Shown here one piece after another: positions 15,527 to 23,810 of a stretch of DNA of 36,091 bases. A program made the translations under genes and the position numbers. The stretch is from NCBI GenBank assembly GCA_035529435.1, contig DATKWS010000163.1, positions 1-36,091 of the forward strand. Direction: 5' to 3'. Under the pieces are notes generated by a model. That model made no database searches, had not been told where the DNA came from, and saw only the letters and a list, made by a program, of their open reading frames with translations. Origin of the DNA: DATKWS01 sp035529435. GTDB lineage: Bacteria > Krumholzibacteriota > Krumholzibacteriia > Krumholzibacteriales > Krumholzibacteriaceae. Position 1 is the stretch's first letter, and every line of letters starts with the position of its first letter.

Positions 15527-16525
15527 ATGAAATGGCGTAATCTGTTAATGCCGAAAGAGATTGTGATGGAGGAATCCACGGCCACCGGCACCTTCTCGCG
15601 GTTCACGGTGGAGCCGCTCGAGCGTGGATTCGGGAACACGATCGGGAACTCGCTCCGGCGGATTCTCCTCTCATCGATCCAGGGAGCGGCGGTTACCGCG
15701 GTGAAGATAGAGAACGTGCTGCACGAATTCGGAACGATCAAGGGCGTCAAGGAGGACGTGACGGACATCGTATTGAACCTCAAGCAGCTGGTCTTCAAGA
15801 TGCACTGCGACGACCCCAAGTACCTCACGATCGACGTCAACAAGAAGGGCGAGGTCACCGCGGCGGATATCAACGAGAACGCCGATATCGAGATTCTCAA
15901 CAAGGATCTTCTGATCGCCACCTGCACCGAAAAGGCGAAACTCAAGATGGAGATCCTGATCGGGCACGGCCGGGGATACGTGCCGGCCGAGATGCACAAG
16001 CTCGAGGATTACGAGATCGGTCTCATTCCGGTGGACTCGAACTTCAGCCCGGTCACCCATGTGAACTATACGGTGAAGGATACCCGTGTCGGCCAGCGGA
16101 CCGACTACGATTCATTGGGACTCGAGATCTTCACGAACAGCAGCGTCACCCCCGAGGACGCGCTCGGGTACGCCGCGAAGATTCTCAAGGACCACATGCT
16201 GCTCTTCATCCATTTCGAGGAGGAGCCGATCGAGGAGGAGGAAGAGATCGTCGATGAGGAGCACGAGCGGATGAGTGAGCTGCTGAACAGGAGCGTCGAG
16301 GAGCTCGAGCTGTCCGTCCGGTCGTCAAATTGCCTCAAGGCCGCCAACTTGAAGACACTCGGTGAGCTGGTGCAGAAGACGGAAGCCGATATGCTCAAGT
16401 ACCGGAACTTCGGCCGCAAGAGCCTCAAGGAGATCATCGACATTCTCGACGGTATGGGACTCCACCTGGGGATGGACATCGAGACCGCGTTCGACCCCGA
16501 TATAAAGGAACAAGAGGAGAATTGA
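15527..16525 (+). CDS. rpoA: DNA-directed RNA polymerase alpha subunit
   Basis: The 332-residue protein has the N-terminal assembly domain with FTVEPLERGFGNTIGNSLRR and the C-terminal DNA-binding domain with RSSNCLKAANLKTLGELVQK and YRNFGRKSLKEII. The dimer nucleates RNA polymerase assembly, and the C-terminal domain reads UP elements and activators. A Glu-rich stretch of the linker (around residues 226-245) joins the domains. GGAGG lies just before ATG 15527. TGA 16523-16525 ends two bases before the rplQ ATG. Confidence 0.98.
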   Translation: MKWRNLLMPKEIVMEESTATGTFSRFTVEPLERGFGNTIGNSLRRILLSSIQGAAVTAVKIENVLHEFGTIKGVKEDVTDIVLNLKQLVFKMHCDDPKYLTIDVNKKGEVTAADINENADIEILNKDLLIATCTEKAKLKMEILIGHGRGYVPAEMHKLEDYEIGLIPVDSNFSPVTHVNYTVKDTRVGQRTDYDSLGLEIFTNSSVTPEDALGYAAKILKDHMLLFIHFEEEPIEEEEEIVDEEHERMSELLNRSVEELELSVRSSNCLKAANLKTLGELVQKTEADMLKYRNFGRKSLKEIIDILDGMGLHLGMDIETAFDPDIKEQEEN

Positions 16526-16527
16526 CA

Positions 16528-17184
16528 ATGCGGCACAACAAGGACTGGAGGAAACTCAACCGTACCGCCTCGCACCGACGGGCGATGCTGCGCAACATGG
16601 TGACATCGCTCTTCGCCGCGGAGCGTATCCGCACGACGACGCCGAAGGCCAAGGAAGCACGGCGCGTCGCCGAACGCATGATCACCTTCGCCCGGCGGGG
16701 GGATCTGTCGGCGCGCCGTCATGTTGCCAAGGTCGTGAACGACCCCGCGGTTCTTCAGAAGCTCTTCGCCGAAATCGGTCCCCGCTACGTCGGCAGGCCG
16801 GGCGGATACACCCGGATACTGAAGATCGGCGTGCGCCACGGGGATGCGGCGCAGACGGCGATACTCGAGCTCGTCGGGGCGGACGAGGAAGGGCGCAAGA
16901 AGAAGAAAACGGCGCGGAAGAAGCGGCAGAAGGTCGAGGTTCCCGAGAGGCCGGTCGTGGCGAAGGATACGTCGAAAGCGACGGAGGCCGGGGAGGCCGT
17001 CGCGGAGGAAGTAACCGAAGAAACCGTGGAAGAAGCCGCAGGCGAGACCGCGGGCGCGGCCGCAGGGACGGAGGCGCCTGACGAGGAAAAACCTTCCGAG
17101 GCTGAAGCGACCGCAGAGGCTGCCGGTGAGGGGAAACCCGGCACCGGTTCGGAAAAGGAGCCGGACAAGGGTGGCAAGAAATAG
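16528..17184 (+). CDS. rplQ: Large ribosomal subunit protein L17 (bL17) with ~100-residue tail
   Basis: Residues 1-118 are a complete L17, beginning MRHNKDWRKLNRTASHRRAM with ITTxxKAKE-like IRTTTPKAKEARRVAE, and IGPRYVGRPGGYTRILK. L17 sits by the tunnel exit. From about residue 119 the protein continues with a Lys/Arg-rich linker and then an Ala/Glu/Gly-rich low-complexity tail, to 218 residues; L17 is usually 115-130, sometimes longer. ATG 16528 matches family starts; the TTG at 16522 overlaps rpoA and is less likely. It is the last gene before the terminator. Confidence 0.95.
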   Translation: MRHNKDWRKLNRTASHRRAMLRNMVTSLFAAERIRTTTPKAKEARRVAERMITFARRGDLSARRHVAKVVNDPAVLQKLFAEIGPRYVGRPGGYTRILKIGVRHGDAAQTAILELVGADEEGRKKKKTARKKRQKVEVPERPVVAKDTSKATEAGEAVAEEVTEETVEEAAGETAGAAAGTEAPDEEKPSEAEATAEAAGEGKPGTGSEKEPDKGGKK

Positions 17185-17213
17185 TCCCGGCGTCGTTCCA
17201 TAGATAAAACCCG

Positions 17214-17245
17214 CAAAAGTCGCTTTCCGAGCGGCTTTTGTTTTT
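17214..17245 (+). terminator. Intrinsic terminator of the ribosomal super-operon
   Basis: An 11-bp stem CAAAAGTCGCT/AGCGGCTTTTG (one G-T pair) with loop TTCCG is followed directly by TTTTT (17241-17245). It is a textbook rho-independent terminator 29 bases after the rplQ stop. The next gene's ribosome-binding site follows immediately. Confidence 0.92.
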
Positions 17246-17258
17246 ATGGAGAAGAAAC

Positions 17259-18278
17259 GTGGTCATAACCGGCGTGATCCTTCCGGTCTTTTTCATCATC
17301 TTTCTCGGATTCCTCCTGGGGCGGTTCGGGCGTGTCGAGGCGGGGGTATTTTCCAGGACCCAGCTCTACATCCTCTCGCCGGCGCTGGTCTTCATGGCCA
17401 TGGCCCGCACCGAGACCGAGACGGCGATCATCCTGAAGGTGTTCTTCTACATCGTGATCCTCGTTTTTTTAATGCTCGGCGTCGTGCAGGCCATCGGGTT
17501 GCTCCTGAGGGGCGATCGCGCCGACCGGAACGCGATGTCGCTCGCCGCGGTGTTCATGAACAGCGGTTTCTACGGCATCCCCGTGTGCATGCTCGCGTTC
17601 GGGGAAATCGGGGTCGTGTACGCGACGATGTTCGTCGCCTGCTCGTCGATCGTGCAGGCGACCCTGGGTATCTTCATCGCCAGCGCCGGTACGCGCAGGG
17701 CGGCGGATGCCCTCTGGACCGTGGCCAGGGTTCCGTTGATCCATGCGATCATTCTCGCGCGCATCCTGACGCATTTCTCGCTCCTCCCCCCGGAGCCGTT
17801 CATGAAGATGATCAACATGCTGGGACAGGCCGCGATACCGATCGGGCTGCTCCTGCTGGGAATGCAGCTCGATCGTGTGGTAGCCGGCCTGCGGGCGGGC
17901 CGCGCGGCGGCGGATGGTGCCGCGGGGGCAACGGGCCGCGCGGCGGTGGGAGCCGGGAGCGCCGATGCTGATCCCCGGGTCGCCGAAGGCGCCCTGCCGA
18001 GGCCCCTCGAGAGGATCGAGATCGCCGGGGGGCTGATAGCCGCATTCCTCAGGATATTCGGCGGATTTGCCGCGGCCCTCCTGATACTGCGTTTCTTCGA
18101 TTTCGATCCGATGCTGCGTAATGTCCTGATCGTCGAGTCCTCGATGCCGACGGCCGTGCACGCCGTCGTCTACGCGACCGAGTTCAACTGCCGCCCGCGG
18201 CTCGTGACGATCGGCATTCTCACGGCGACACTACTGAGCATCGTCAGCATTACGCTGATTCTGAATTATCTTGCATGA
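17259..18278 (+). CDS. AEC-family (auxin efflux carrier) transporter
   Basis: A 339-residue membrane protein with about ten hydrophobic segments has the AEC/Mem_trans organisation: an N-terminal half with the SGFYGIPV motif (MNSGFYGIPVCMLAFG), a central loop, and a C-terminal half with AIPIGLLLLGMQL and ESSMPTAVHAVVYATEF. Bacterial members move organic acids such as malonate and malate. GTG 17259 is chosen because GGAG (17248-17251) precedes it; an earlier TTG lies inside the terminator. The central loop (roughly residues 210-250) has an odd Ala/Gly-rich insertion. The stop is immediately followed by the next ATG, so a role in importing the hydroxyacid oxidised by the next two products is inferred. 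Confidence 0.85.
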   Translation: MVITGVILPVFFIIFLGFLLGRFGRVEAGVFSRTQLYILSPALVFMAMARTETETAIILKVFFYIVILVFLMLGVVQAIGLLLRGDRADRNAMSLAAVFMNSGFYGIPVCMLAFGEIGVVYATMFVACSSIVQATLGIFIASAGTRRAADALWTVARVPLIHAIILARILTHFSLLPPEPFMKMINMLGQAAIPIGLLLLGMQLDRVVAGLRAGRAAADGAAGATGRAAVGAGSADADPRVAEGALPRPLERIEIAGGLIAAFLRIFGGFAAALLILRFFDFDPMLRNVLIVESSMPTAVHAVVYATEFNCRPRLVTIGILTATLLSIVSITLILNYLA

Positions 18279-19685
18279 ATGGACCCCGGCATGTACGAGT
18301 GGAATGGCGAGCGGGTGATTCTCCTGGCGCCGCGCGATCGCGGGGAGGCAGCCCGGGCGCTCGGCCGGTGCACGGAGCTCGCGGCCGCCGGCCGTGCGGT
18401 ACGCGTTGGCGTTCTGGAGAGCCCGTACCGCCCCGGTGCGCGCCTCGGGCTCGATGGGATGGAGCGTGTCGATCTCGACAGCGGGCCGGAGGCGATCGAG
18501 CCGGGCAGCCGTGACGGCGCAATCAACCTGCTCGTTACGCTCCGCCACATGAACCGGATCCACGAAGTTTCGAAGACGGACTTTCTCGCCGTCGTCGACG
18601 GGGGCGCATCGTGGGACGCGCTCCAGGCGGCGATCGATGAGGCGGGCCTGTACCTCCCGTACGACGCCGCTCCCTATGCACGCGCCGTTCCGGGCGGTGC
18701 CACTGTGGGTGAGATCGTGATGGGCGGCGCCCATGCATCCACCGACGGCCGGTTCGGCGGGCTGAGGGAGAGCGTGCTGTCGCTCGATATGGTGACACCG
18801 GCGGGCGAAGCGATTCATACCGGGTCACGATCGGTGAAGGACGTCGGTGGGTACGACCTGGCGGGATTCCTGCTGGGGGAGGGCGGACGCTGCGGCATCG
18901 TGGCGCGCGTCACGCTGCGGCTCCTGCCGGCGCCGAAGAGCCGCGTAACCTTTACGGCGCGCGGGGCGTGCGATGAGCTGCGGGCGCTCGCGCGGCACGT
19001 GCATCGGCGTATGCGGCCGGCATTTCTCGAGCTCTACGTGGGCCGGGCGGCGGCGCACCTCGTGGGTGGAGCGACCGGCGGGCCGGACGGCGGCGATCTC
19101 CTCATCGGCGAGCTCCAGGCGGCCAACGCCGGTGTGGAGGATCGATTGCTCGAGGAGGCAGCGGTGGGGTTCGGCGATGGACCGCGCCCCGTGCGGTGCG
19201 ATCCCGATATCCTGAGCAATAGACACCGCTTCGCTTCAATTGCATGCGACGCCCTCGACCGAGGAAGCGGCATCGTCCATCTGTCCTGCGAGGCCGGGGC
19301 GGAACGGCATGACAGCCCCGGTGCGATCCAGTACCGGAGCCTCTACCCGGAGCGTCTCAACATCTTCGTGCCGCGCGAGGAGATCGATCCACCGGATGCC
19401 GCCGCGTGCGACGATCCGCCGGTCCGCTCACGTACATTGATCGATGTGCTGAAATCGTTCGGCGCCGATAGAGACCCTGGCCTGCTGTCCGAGGTGGTGT
19501 TATTATATAGGTGCAACGGCTCACTCGCCTACCGGCGCATTCATCGCGATGACCTCGACCGTCCCGCTGGGGCGGTGCTTCGAGGCGGGAGTGCGGAGCG
19601 GGCGCCGGGGCGCCGGGACGAATTCGATATCCTGTGGGATCGCGTTCGCGCGGTATTCGATCCGCAGGGCGTCATGCTCCCGTAG
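18279..19685 (+). CDS. FAD-binding 2-hydroxyacid dehydrogenase subunit (GlcD/GlcE-like)
   Basis: A 468-residue protein contains a PCMH-type FAD-binding domain. Recognisable blocks are LAVVDGGASWDALQAAIDEA, the GGATVGEIVMGG equivalent of the FAD pyrophosphate loop, RESVLSLDMVTPAGEAIHTG and SVKDVGGYDLAGFLLGEGGR leading to VTLRLLP. Glycolate and D-lactate oxidases of this family pass electrons to an Fe-S partner, and that partner is encoded next. The N-terminal GGGTS-like loop of GlcD is not obvious and the C-terminal half is divergent, so substrate is uncertain. ATG 18279 abuts the permease stop; a second ATG at 18291 is an alternative. Confidence 0.82.
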   Translation: MDPGMYEWNGERVILLAPRDRGEAARALGRCTELAAAGRAVRVGVLESPYRPGARLGLDGMERVDLDSGPEAIEPGSRDGAINLLVTLRHMNRIHEVSKTDFLAVVDGGASWDALQAAIDEAGLYLPYDAAPYARAVPGGATVGEIVMGGAHASTDGRFGGLRESVLSLDMVTPAGEAIHTGSRSVKDVGGYDLAGFLLGEGGRCGIVARVTLRLLPAPKSRVTFTARGACDELRALARHVHRRMRPAFLELYVGRAAAHLVGGATGGPDGGDLLIGELQAANAGVEDRLLEEAAVGFGDGPRPVRCDPDILSNRHRFASIACDALDRGSGIVHLSCEAGAERHDSPGAIQYRSLYPERLNIFVPREEIDPPDAAACDDPPVRSRTLIDVLKSFGADRDPGLLSEVVLLYRCNGSLAYRRIHRDDLDRPAGAVLRGGSAERAPGRRDEFDILWDRVRAVFDPQGVMLP

Positions 19686-19719
19686 GCTGCGGCCCACACC
19701 GTGCCCGGGGGAATTCTCT

Positions 19720-21438
19720 ATGAATGAGAAGGTTGCTGATACGGCATCGGGCCCGATGGATGTGACGGAGGATTTTCTCCTCTGCAACCGGTGCGGCACC
19801 TGCCGCTCCGTGTGCCCCGTCTTTCTCGTGCTCCGCGAGGAGGGGGCCTCCGCCCGCGGCAAGGTCGAGCTCGCCGAGGCGTTCTTCAAGGGGGCGGAGA
19901 TCGACGAGCGGAAGCTCCAGCAGGTGTTCGACCTCTGCCTGCACTGCATGAGCTGCGAGGAGAGCTGTCCCTCGGGGATGCGGGCGGACGGGATCATCAT
20001 GGCGGTGCGCGCGGAGATGGCGCGCCGGGGTCTGATCCCGCGCCCCAAGCGATTTGCCCTGAGGCTCCTCGAGACAATGGACAATGCCCTCTTCAAGGCG
20101 ATGCGATCACTCGGCATCGTGCGGCGGGCGCCGCTGCACGGCGTGGGGGGGCTGAGCCCGCTGCGGGTATTCTTTCCGCTCCTCGGCTGGCCGCGGGAGC
20201 GCTTCGTCCCGCTGCCGAAGGACAGGCCGTTTCTCGGGTCCAATCCGGAGCTGTTCGAGGCTTCCGGTATTGCATGCGTGCTTCCCGGCCCCGATGAGGT
20301 GCGGCGGATCGCCGCGGCGCGCGGCGGTACGATCGATCCCGTGAAGGCGGCCGACCTCGTCGGACGGATCGCCGTGGCGCGCGAGCGCAATCTCGCCGGG
20401 CACCGGCGTGCGTACTTCTTTGTCGGGCACGCGGTGAACCATTTCTTCCCCGAGGAGGCCGAGGCGGTCGTGAAGATGCTCAATCTGCTCGGGATCGATG
20501 TTCTCGTTCCCCACGATCAGGTCTGCTGCGGGGCGCCCGTGTATTACGCGGGGGACATCGACGGGGCGCGCCGGCAGGCGGCGCGGACACTCGAGCGGTT
20601 TGCGGGCCACCGGTACGATTGGATCGTCACCTCCTGCTCGTCGGGCGGATTGATGCTGAAACGGGAATTCCCGCGGTTGTTCGATCTCACGACGGACGGA
20701 TTCTTCGAGATCGCATGGGACGAGGAGATGGAGACATTTCGACGGGTGCCGGATGCGAGTGCGACGCGCAGGGCGCACCCCCGTGCGGGAGATATATACA
20801 GAGAATATGTCAAGGGCAAGGTGTACGATATCAACGAGCTTCTCGCCGAGTTGCTCAGTTTTCATGAGGAAGCGCACGGCCTGGATGCCCTTTTCGGCGC
20901 TGCTGCGGGCAATTCGTGGGATCGCGGCGGGAGTGCGGAGGTGGGGGGCCCTGCGAAGGTGCCCGGCGGTGGGGCAAGTACTTCGGCCGGCGGGACAAGC
21001 GAAGGCACCGGCGAATTCACCGGCATGCTGCCGATCGTCACCTACCATCACCCCTGCCACCTGAACAGGGGCCAGGCCGTGGTATGGCAGCCCGAGTCGC
21101 TCCTCAGGGCGCTACCGGGACACCGGTACGTGGCGATGCAGGATGCCGACCGGTGCTGCGGCGGCGGGGGCACATTCACCTTCATGCACGCCGATGCCGC
21201 CGAGGAGATCGCCGTCGCAAAGCTCGATGCGGTGGGAAAGGTCCGCCCCGACGTCGTCGCGACGTCGTGCCCCGTATGCCGCATCCAACTGATGGATATG
21301 CTACACCGGCGCTTTGTACTGCAGGCGGGGGAGCGAGGCGAGGAGGTCCGGAGGATACCGGTCAAGACGCCGGTCGAGCTCCTCCTCGAGGATCTCGGGG
21401 CAGTGGTGGGTATGGCTGATGCCGGAGTCGTTGCCTGA
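19720..21438 (+). CDS. Two-[4Fe-4S] and CCG-domain oxidoreductase subunit (GlcF/LutA-like)
   Basis: A 572-residue protein starts at ATG 19720, after a GGGGGAA site. Two ferredoxin-type clusters are bound by C22-C25-C28-C32 and C73-C76-C79-C83. Two cysteine-rich CCG domains follow (DQVCCGAPVYYAGD; DRCCGGGGTFTF with SCPVCRIQLMD and the HHPCHLNRGQ preceding it). This architecture is that of the glycolate-oxidase iron-sulfur subunit and relatives such as HdrD. With the upstream FAD gene 34 bases away it forms a membrane-associated electron-transfer pair. A Gly/Ser-rich insertion before the second CCG domain makes it longer than typical GlcF (about 400-440). Confidence 0.87.
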   Translation: MNEKVADTASGPMDVTEDFLLCNRCGTCRSVCPVFLVLREEGASARGKVELAEAFFKGAEIDERKLQQVFDLCLHCMSCEESCPSGMRADGIIMAVRAEMARRGLIPRPKRFALRLLETMDNALFKAMRSLGIVRRAPLHGVGGLSPLRVFFPLLGWPRERFVPLPKDRPFLGSNPELFEASGIACVLPGPDEVRRIAAARGGTIDPVKAADLVGRIAVARERNLAGHRRAYFFVGHAVNHFFPEEAEAVVKMLNLLGIDVLVPHDQVCCGAPVYYAGDIDGARRQAARTLERFAGHRYDWIVTSCSSGGLMLKREFPRLFDLTTDGFFEIAWDEEMETFRRVPDASATRRAHPRAGDIYREYVKGKVYDINELLAELLSFHEEAHGLDALFGAAAGNSWDRGGSAEVGGPAKVPGGGASTSAGGTSEGTGEFTGMLPIVTYHHPCHLNRGQAVVWQPESLLRALPGHRYVAMQDADRCCGGGGTFTFMHADAAEEIAVAKLDAVGKVRPDVVATSCPVCRIQLMDMLHRRFVLQAGERGEEVRRIPVKTPVELLLEDLGAVVGMADAGVVA

Positions 21439-21463
21439 GGGCCGCCGCCGGGCCAATTGCGCA

Positions 21464-21492
21464 TTGACAAAGCGCTTCCGTATGACTATTAT
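21464..21492 (+). promoter_or_regulatory. Sigma70-type promoter of tRNA-Asn
   Basis: TTGACA at 21464-21469 and TATTAT at 21487-21492 are separated by 17 bases, an almost consensus housekeeping promoter. The expected start is near 21499, about 50 bases before the tRNA. It lies just after the stop of the Fe-S gene. Confidence 0.75.
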
Positions 21493-21551
21493 GTGAATTC
21501 AGCCGGGCCGCGAAAGGGATCCGGCTCTATAGAGCGATCGAAAATTAGTGC

Positions 21552-21627
21552 TCCTCAGTAGCTCAATCGGTAGAGCATCCGGCTGTTAACCGGAGGGTTG
21601 TAGGTTCGAGTCCTACCTGGGGAGCCA
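21552..21627 (+). tRNA. tRNA-Asn(GTT)
   Basis: The 76-base gene folds into a full cloverleaf. The acceptor stem pairs TCCTCAG with CTGGGGA (one T-G). The D stem is GCTC/GAGC, and the anticodon stem TCCGG/CCGGA has loop CTGTTAA, anticodon GTT at 21585-21587. The T stem is GTAGG/CCTAC with loop TTCGAGT. The discriminator is G and CCA is encoded. A run of six T follows at 21630-21635 and may end transcription. Confidence 0.97.
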
Positions 21628-21732
21628 AATTTTTTATTCATCCATATAGCAGCCTCCGCTCAGATCCTCCATTCGGGCTTGTTATTCCTGTTGATTCCTC
21701 CGCGCAGTCCCGGTAAGCGTGCCCGCGTCATC

Positions 21733-21816
21733 CCTCGCCGCAGCCGGAGGCTGAAGCGAAGTAAATCAAAGGATTTCCTTATTATAGCTTCGCTGCGGCC
21801 GAAAGCCGCAGCGAGG
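21733..21816 (+). repeat. REP-like inverted pair of hairpin units
   Basis: Two 29-base units, 21733-21761 and 21788-21816, are inverted copies of each other (21 of 29 positions match). The second folds into a near-perfect hairpin, CTTCGCTGCGGC with GCCGCAGCGAGG around CGAAA; the first folds less perfectly. The AT-rich 26-base spacer also contains a small AAATC/GATTT hairpin. The arrangement resembles REP/BIME elements or a transposon-derived MITE. The rest of the 21628-21860 gap shows no supported gene. Confidence 0.6.
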
Positions 21817-21860
21817 AGTAGACTCTTTCAAGTGACCGCACGGGCTCTTTTTTCCTTACG

Positions 21861-21890
21861 TTGACAAGAAGGTCGAAGCAGTATTATAAT
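21861..21890 (+). promoter_or_regulatory. Sigma70-type promoter of the secreted-protein gene
   Basis: Perfect TTGACA (21861-21866) and perfect TATAAT (21885-21890) are separated by 18 bases. It lies 63 bases before the chosen start codon of the next gene, and is the strongest promoter match seen in the window. Confidence 0.85.
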
Positions 21891-21953
21891 AATTGTATAG
21901 CGAGCTTTACTTAGACTCAATTTTATTAGCGCTCTTACGAATCGAGGATGAAT

Positions 21954-23753
21954 ATGCGTCGATCTGGAATGCTGATGTTGATGCGTGCAGTACTGGTGTG
22001 TGCTCTATTGATGACTGGATCGGTAATCGGTGGCAAGGCACTCTCCACTACGGAATCCGATCTCTCGGACGGTCCGGAGATCGCCGTCGACCCGGGCTCT
22101 ATCTCTGTTGCGCTGGTCACCGGAGATCAAACGTCTACAGAGGTTCGTATCATCAACTCGGGCGCCGCCACACTCCATTGGCAGGCGGAAATCCTACCCG
22201 TTCACTCTCCCGGTGTCCCGTTGGAGCTGACAGGCATCCGATGCCTCTTTACAACCTATGACAACTATTGCGGAGCTCCGTACCCACTGATCTCGGATCT
22301 AACTGCACGAGGCGCCACGGTCGATGTCCTCGATCATCATACCAATCCATATCCTTTGCTCGACGATAGCTACGATATGCTCTGGCTGTACGCCCTGGGT
22401 GAGGTGCCCTCGGAAACGGATCTATCAATTCTTCTCGATTGGCTCAGAAGTGGGAAGAAGGGCATTTACATAGTCGGAGTGACGTACTGGACAAGCGATA
22501 CCGTCGACCTGCTCTCCGATTCCTTGAATGCCGGCATGGAGACACGGACGGTCGAGATCCCAGGTGGCGTTACGGATGAGATCGCTTTCCACCCGATAAC
22601 TGTCAATGTCGAGTCGCTCGAACTCCCCGCATATTGTCTCGAATTCCGCGATATTTCTCCGCCCGCAGGTCTGCTTGCCAGCACGGCTGGGTTTGTCCCG
22701 ATGGCGGCCTTCAGCAGGCCGGAGAACGATCGCATTGTCGTTGTCGGTTCAAACTTGTACATGAGTCATTTTCTCGATCTCGCGGATAATCGTCTTATGG
22801 GAAATCAGGCCTTCGACTGGCTGGCCCTGGGGAGCCTGATAACGTGGGCGGATGTCGCACCGGAAAATGGAATCACGAGTATGGGTGATACGACCGACCT
22901 TGTGGTGAGTTTCGACGCAAATGATCTTCCTCCAGGCCTCTATCCCGCGCTTCTGAGGATCACAAGCGACGATCCTTTCAATGGAACGATCGATGTGCCG
23001 ATTGAACTCAACGTCGTCAGCGAACAAGTAAGGGCTGCTCTTGATATAAAACCGGGATCATGTCCCAATCCATTCAATATAAAAGTCTTCGATAAGGATC
23101 CCTCGAACAATCCCCGTTCGTTGAGAGGTGGCCTGCTGCCTGTCGCCTTATTAGGGGATTCAGATTTCGACGTCACCCAGGTCGATATTGCCACGATAGA
23201 ACTCGAGGGCGCCGCTGCACTGCGTCACCATCTCGAAGACATTGCCGGTCCTTCCCCGTCACAGGAGCTCTGCGCATGTCCCGAACCCGGACCTGACGGG
23301 TACATGGACATGGAGCTCATGTTCAGAAAGTCGGACATCGCGAGGGTACTGGGTTCAGCGGAACACGGTGAAGAGATCCTGTTGACTCTTACCGGCCGAT
23401 TAATGGATGGTACTCCTTTCGTAGCGAGTGATTGCGTGAAGATTGTCGGGGATAAAGGTGATTCAGGGGGACAGCGATCCTGTAAGGGCAGAGAAGTGAG
23501 GCTGGGAGCGGCAGAGCCGAATCCCTTCAACCCGGTGACACGGATCAGTTATTATCTGCCCGCGGATATGCTGGTTGATTTATCGGTATATGATGTGACC
23601 GGCAGGCTGGTCGAGCGCCTGGTCAACGAGGTGCAATCCGAAGGGGAACACCGTATCCAGTGGAACGCAGCTGGCAAAGCCAGCGGTGTATATTTCTGCC
23701 GTCTGGCTGCAGGCGATGTTGTGCGGGTCAAACGGGTGATTTTGCTCAGGTAG
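21954..23753 (+). CDS. Secreted protein with C-terminal PNPFNP sorting/FlgD-like domain
   Basis: A 599-residue exported protein of unknown function. Residues 1-30 form a signal peptide (MRRSGMLMLMRAVLVCALLM then TGSVIGGKALS). The next part begins like an ASPM/SPD-2/Hydin-type beta-sandwich (IAVDPGSISVALVTGDQTST) and later has TSDDPFNGTIDVPIELNV. A central DIKPGSCPNPFNIK motif opens a domain common in cell-surface proteins. The last 80 or so residues (AAEPNPFNPVTRISYYLPAD, VYDVTGRLVERL, ASGVYFCRL) form the FlgD-Ig/T9SS-like sorting module found in FCB-group candidate phyla. ATG 21954 is chosen because CGAGG lies six bases upstream; ATG 21948 abuts that site. A strong promoter precedes it and no partner gene follows. 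Confidence 0.85.
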   Translation: MRRSGMLMLMRAVLVCALLMTGSVIGGKALSTTESDLSDGPEIAVDPGSISVALVTGDQTSTEVRIINSGAATLHWQAEILPVHSPGVPLELTGIRCLFTTYDNYCGAPYPLISDLTARGATVDVLDHHTNPYPLLDDSYDMLWLYALGEVPSETDLSILLDWLRSGKKGIYIVGVTYWTSDTVDLLSDSLNAGMETRTVEIPGGVTDEIAFHPITVNVESLELPAYCLEFRDISPPAGLLASTAGFVPMAAFSRPENDRIVVVGSNLYMSHFLDLADNRLMGNQAFDWLALGSLITWADVAPENGITSMGDTTDLVVSFDANDLPPGLYPALLRITSDDPFNGTIDVPIELNVVSEQVRAALDIKPGSCPNPFNIKVFDKDPSNNPRSLRGGLLPVALLGDSDFDVTQVDIATIELEGAAALRHHLEDIAGPSPSQELCACPEPGPDGYMDMELMFRKSDIARVLGSAEHGEEILLTLTGRLMDGTPFVASDCVKIVGDKGDSGGQRSCKGREVRLGAAEPNPFNPVTRISYYLPADMLVDLSVYDVTGRLVERLVNEVQSEGEHRIQWNAAGKASGVYFCRLAAGDVVRVKRVILLR

Positions 23754-23810
23754 CTTGTTTTACTACTGGTAATCATCCATTTTAATAATCCCATCCCACT
23801 ATATTGGTCC

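Noticed and set aside
21679..21864. 61-residue open frame after tRNA-Asn
   Set aside because: It is formed by the REP-like hairpin pair and has no ribosome-binding site or protein-like pattern.
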